Shown piece by piece: positions 61,309 to 64,000 of a stretch of 64,000 nt of DNA. This DNA comes from Bacillus sp. V3B (lineage in GTDB: Bacteria > Bacillota > Bacilli > Bacillales > Cytobacillaceae). The number at the start of each line of letters is the position of its first letter. The stretch's first letter is position 1. The stretch is from contig NZ_JAETXM010000001.1 of NCBI RefSeq assembly GCF_024494465.1, positions 558,001-622,000 on the forward strand, read 5' to 3'. Both the position numbers and the translations under genes were made by a program. Below the pieces are notes generated by a model. The model made no database searches. It was given only the letters and a program-made list of their open reading frames with translations, and was not told the origin of the DNA.

Positions 61309-61711
61309 AGTACCGATTGGCATTTAATTTATAATGGTTAATCAGTTATGCAGAGCCATATAAAGTACCCTAACAAAATGAATAAAACAAATGAAATCTC
61401 TAACATCCAATCCATTAAAAAACCCCCTTTTCATTTTACCGATTCATACGAGGTAAAAATTTTAGATTAAAGTGTTATTCTATATTAATTATTATGGTCA
61501 AAAGTAAATAAAATGAAACCATATTTCATTTTATTCGTAGTAAATAAGTGTAATATCATACAAGAATGATAGAGATCTATATTCACTTGTGATGAAGTTC
61601 GTCAGAAGAAGAACAATTATAGTTGTAAGATGACAGAGCTCTATTCATCGCTGTATAATAGAAACAGACCATACTGACTCTGGTGCTGGAGTAATTAGGA
61701 GATGAGTACAT
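61309..61711. other. Gap between ypiP and ypjP
   Basis: A 403-bp AT-rich region without a credible gene. It contains a perfect hairpin AATAAAATGAAA / TTTCATTTTATT at 61507-61535 that lacks a T-run. GTAATTAGGAG at 61691-61701 is the ribosome site of ypjP. No repeat shared with other gaps was seen. Confidence 0.4.
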
Positions 61712-62299
61712 ATGCCAAAATGGCTTCGGAAATCGCTTTTGGTTGTGGTTACAGTTGCAACATTCGGACTTGTAACTCCACAAGCGCTTCTGGCTGATCC
61801 TCCAAATGAAGATAAACAGGCGAAAAGAGATATTTATGAATCTACCCCATCTATTGAAGAAGAATCGTATTTTGACTCTGAAGAAATTCTAGATCGGGAC
61901 AAGTTTATCGATCAAATGGTTAAAAAAGCCGAAGAACAATCTTTTATGAAGTTTGGAACGAGAATTAAACCCGTAATTGAAAATGAATTTAAAGAAGCAA
62001 TACTACCTAATATTGAAAAAGTGATTGCCGAAGTAGCGCTGCAGTACCCTGAAGAGGATTTAAGTCAATTAATTGTAAGTGAAGTTCCAAGTGGTGGTAC
62101 ATCGGAAAAAATTTTCCATATCTTGAATAAACAAACGAAAAAAGATGTTATTCGTTTTCATGTAAGAAGGGATCATCCACCCCAAGAATCATTTGCGTTT
62201 AATTTCCATTATCATACTGTTCATGATCAATTTCAATCTCATTACGATTTAGGTATCATAAATTGGAACAAAAATACTCCTCCTAATTGGATGAGTTGA
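61712..62299 (+). CDS. ypjP: YpjP-like secreted or anchored protein
   Basis: A 195-residue protein. The N-terminal signal/anchor MPKWLRKSLLVVVTVATFGLVTPQALLA is followed by an acidic segment (residues 30-65) and a conserved core. The core includes KAEEQSFMKFGTRIKPVIENEFKEAILPNIEKVI and the end VIRFHVRRDHPPQESFAFNFHYHTVHDQFQSHYDLG...WNKNTPPNWMS, very like B. subtilis YpjP. Function unknown. Confidence 0.9.
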   Translation: MPKWLRKSLLVVVTVATFGLVTPQALLADPPNEDKQAKRDIYESTPSIEEESYFDSEEILDRDKFIDQMVKKAEEQSFMKFGTRIKPVIENEFKEAILPNIEKVIAEVALQYPEEDLSQLIVSEVPSGGTSEKIFHILNKQTKKDVIRFHVRRDHPPQESFAFNFHYHTVHDQFQSHYDLGIINWNKNTPPNWMS

Positions 62300-62398
62300 T
62301 ATGATTTGAAACAAAAGGAAAAATATGAAAAGATAGAATAGGGTATCTTAACCCTTTCTGATAATTTGAAAAAAAGTAAAAAAATGGAGGTAATGAAT

Positions 62399-62980
62399 TT
62401 GGCCATTAGTCTATCAAAAGGGCAAAAAGTTGACTTAACAAAAACAAATCCAGGATTAACAAAAGTGGTAGTAGGACTAGGTTGGGATACGAACAAATAT
62501 GATGGTGGAAATGATTTTGACTTAGATACATCTGTTTTCTTACTTGGGGAAACTGGAAAAGTTAACTCTGACAGCGATTTTATTTTTTACAATAATACAA
62601 CTGGTGGAAATGGTTCTGTTGTACATACAGGAGATAACCGTACAGGTGCCGGTGACGGTGATGACGAACAAGTTAATGTTGACTTGCAAAATGTACCTGC
62701 CAGTGTTCAGCGTATTACATTCACGATTACGATTCATGATGCCGAGTCAAGAAGTCAAAATTTTGGACAAGTCTCAAACGCTTATGTACGGATTTTAAAT
62801 GGGGACTCTGATTCTGAATTAATTCGTTATGACTTAGGTGAAGATTTTTCTATAGAAACTGCACTTGTTGTAGGTGAGTTATACAGACATAATGCTGAAT
62901 GGAAATTTAGTGCGATTGGTAGTGGATTCCAAGGTGGATTAGGTGCTCTAGCAACAAACTTTGGTTTACAAGTAGGTTAA
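62399..62980 (+). CDS. TerD family stress protein
   Basis: A 193-residue TerD-domain protein (YceD-like): [47 protein letters not shown] and [34 protein letters not shown]. The paired Asp-rich loops bind Ca2+ in this family. It belongs to the tellurite/general stress cluster with TerC. The start is TTG 62399 following TGGAGGTAATGAA; an upstream in-frame ATG (62366) has no ribosome site. Confidence 0.92.
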   Translation: MAISLSKGQKVDLTKTNPGLTKVVVGLGWDTNKYDGGNDFDLDTSVFLLGETGKVNSDSDFIFYNNTTGGNGSVVHTGDNRTGAGDGDDEQVNVDLQNVPASVQRITFTITIHDAESRSQNFGQVSNAYVRILNGDSDSELIRYDLGEDFSIETALVVGELYRHNAEWKFSAIGSGFQGGLGALATNFGLQVG

Positions 62981-62985
62981 TGTAC

Positions 62986-63018
62986 AAGAAAGACTCGCAT
63001 ATGCGGGTCTTTCTTCAT
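62986..63018 (+). terminator. Terminator of the terD gene
   Basis: AAGAAAGACTCGCAT / ATGCGGGTCTTTCTT stem (one wobble), then TCATT. Confidence 0.85.
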
Positions 63019-63050
63019 TAATAAAAAAGTATAGCTTTTCTGAACTGAGA

Positions 63051-63137
63051 TAGCGGTCTAGCTCGAGACGCCACCGGCTCGAGGTCACAAGCATGGCTAG
63101 TTGCGACTCCTAGGGACTCGAGTCTTGCGCTTTTCTT
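63051..63137 (+). repeat. GC-rich Bacillaceae intergenic repeat
   Basis: Starts near TAGCGGTCTAGCTCGAGACG, has GGCTCGAGGTCACAAGC in the middle, GCGACTCCTAGGGACTCGAG next, and ends CTTGCGCTTTTCTT. This resembles a repeat found in many Bacillus, Anoxybacillus and Geobacillus genomes (core GTCTAGCTCCAGCGCC...CTCGAGGCGCTTGCGC). It is distinctly more GC-rich than its surroundings and separates terD from terC. Identification is from memory of the motif. Confidence 0.7.
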
Positions 63138-63162
63138 CATTATTGTTAGGGGTGTATCTAGA

Positions 63163-63918
63163 ATGTTACAAGGTTTTATTGATACATATGCTCAGTTTTT
63201 TGATTGGGAGATGTGGGTTCAGGTTTTAACAGATCCGGTTAGTTGGGGGTTAATTGGTTCACTTGTGGTTTTAGAAGGATTATTATCAGCTGACAATGCA
63301 CTTGTATTAGCGGTTATGGTGAAACATCTACCAGAAAAACAAAGGCGTAAAGCTTTATTTTATGGTCTTCTTGGTGCCTATACTTTTCGTTTTATTGCGA
63401 TTGGAGTCGGTGTATTCCTGATCAAACTATGGTGGATTAAGGTGCTTGGTGCAGCTTACTTAGGTTGGCTAGCGATTAAGTATTTCTCAGATCATAAAAA
63501 AGAGGAGCCATCCGAAGGTATGGAAGCAAAGGGGATTAGCAAAAATAGTATTCTTATTCGTATATTTGGAACCTTTTGGGGCACTGTTGTTTCTGTAGAA
63601 TTAATGGATATTGCCTTTTCGGTTGATAGTGTTCTAGCGGCATTTGGGATTAGTAATCAAGTGTGGATTCTCTTATTGGGTGGTATGATAGGTGTTTTAA
63701 TGATGCGCGGAGTAGCTGGAGTTTTTCTGAAACTAATTGATCATATTCCAGAATTAGAAACATCAGCATATATACTGATTTTAATTATTGCTGTAAAGAT
63801 GTTGCTAAGTGTGGTTGATATTCATATTAGTCATGAAATGTTCTTCCTTCTGATTTTTATTACATTTGGAGGAACGATTCATAGTCATTTTAGAAATAAG
63901 AAAAACAGCTATGAATAA
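63163..63918 (+). CDS. yceF: TerC family membrane protein, probable Mn2+ exporter (YceF/MeeF type)
   Basis: A 251-residue protein with seven to eight membrane helices. Conserved TerC acidic motifs: VVLEGLLSADNALVLAVMVKHLP and SVELMDIAFSVDSVLAAFGISNQ, whose Glu/Asp residues line the metal path. B. subtilis TerC proteins YceF and YkoY export Mn2+ to metalate secreted enzymes. Shine-Dalgarno AGGGGTG eight bases before ATG 63163. MntR is encoded in the same window. Confidence 0.9.
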   Translation: MLQGFIDTYAQFFDWEMWVQVLTDPVSWGLIGSLVVLEGLLSADNALVLAVMVKHLPEKQRRKALFYGLLGAYTFRFIAIGVGVFLIKLWWIKVLGAAYLGWLAIKYFSDHKKEEPSEGMEAKGISKNSILIRIFGTFWGTVVSVELMDIAFSVDSVLAAFGISNQVWILLLGGMIGVLMMRGVAGVFLKLIDHIPELETSAYILILIIAVKMLLSVVDIHISHEMFFLLIFITFGGTIHSHFRNKKNSYE

Positions 63919-63951
63919 TCTAGCTCTTTAAAATGGGATACAATAACTCTC

Positions 63952-63999
63952 AAAAAGTAAGAAAGACGTTCATAGTGTGCTCGTCTTTCTTACTTTTTC
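63952..63999. terminator. Terminator of the terC gene
   Basis: AAAAAGTAAGAAAGACG / CGTCTTTCTTACTTTTT, 17-bp perfect stem with 13-nt loop and runs on both sides. Confidence 0.88.
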
Positions 64000-64000
64000 A

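Noticed and set aside
62320-62350. Sigma-B type promoter (GGGTAT at 62341) before terD
   Set aside because: No GTTTAA-like -35 lies 12-15 bp upstream.
1-64000. CRISPR array, tRNA or rRNA genes, or a prophage
   Set aside because: No regularly spaced repeats, no tRNA cloverleaf or rRNA sequence, and no run of phage structural genes were seen on reading both strands; tandem repeats found are protein-coding (50388-50891).

Overview
The window is a low-GC Firmicute chromosome segment from an endospore-forming member of the Bacillaceae. The evidence is a CotD-type spore coat protein, an SspL-type small acid-soluble spore protein, a YppG-like protein, B-type RNase P RNA, GpsB, DynA, MntR, MrfAB and a long run of genes in the same local order as the Bacillus subtilis ypp-ypr-yps-ypw-ypb-ypc-ypd-ype-ypi-ypj neighbourhood. 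The species cannot be fixed from the sequence alone. No prophage, CRISPR array or classical defence island was seen.

Layout. 0-7.4 kb: yppG-like gene, hydroxylamine reductase (hcp) convergent with a Crp/Fnr-type regulator, the mitomycin repair pair mrfA-mrfB, and cotD. 7.4-17.3 kb: ypsA, gpsB, rnpB, an rRNA methyltransferase, a holin-like protein, a DinG-type helicase, a DUF2249 protein, an M32 carboxypeptidase, a CheX-type phosphatase and the alkylpyrone pair bpsA-bpsB. 17.3-24.4 kb: a Fur-box-flanked 32-aa micropeptide, the complete seven-gene Mrp Na+/H+ antiporter operon (minus strand), and a divergent KdpD-like USP-domain protein. 24.5-33 kb is the most accessory stretch: a small tyrosine recombinase, YhcX-like GNAT-nitrilase, a broken aldo/keto reductase, a MocR regulator, a BenE transporter, a CBS protein, two repeat elements and a resolvase-like protein lacking the usual catalytic residues. 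33-44.5 kb: dynamin DynA, an acetyltransferase, a flap-type 5'-3' exonuclease, sspL, a PAP2-like protein, two RNase H-like proteins, YpeQ, a cold-shock protein and TopB. 44.5-50 kb: a dehydrogenase fragment and an envelope-stress set (HtrA, OmpR-type response regulator, histidine kinase, PrsA-like foldase). 50-64 kb: a secreted protein built of six 28-residue repeats, MntR, MetA, a NlpC/P60 hydrolase, ABC-F YfmR, a HEAT-repeat protein, bacilliredoxin, YpiP, YpjP, and TerD/TerC-family genes.

How it hangs together. Two promoters 12 kb apart (hcp and the DUF2249 gene) share the same architecture: a Crp/Fnr-type palindrome followed 29.5 bp from its centre by an identical TAAACT -10 hexamer. This suggests a small oxygen- or nitrosative-stress regulon controlled by the Crp/Fnr regulator encoded beside hcp. 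Two families of dispersed intergenic elements, each in three copies, were found by comparing intergenic regions. One has GGCTGTGTT/AACACAGCC inverted ends. The other is rich in hairpins, ends in an 18-bp perfect stem, and resembles a non-autonomous IS200/IS605-type or structured-RNA element. These, the Fur-controlled micropeptide and the 28-residue repeat protein are the least explained items.
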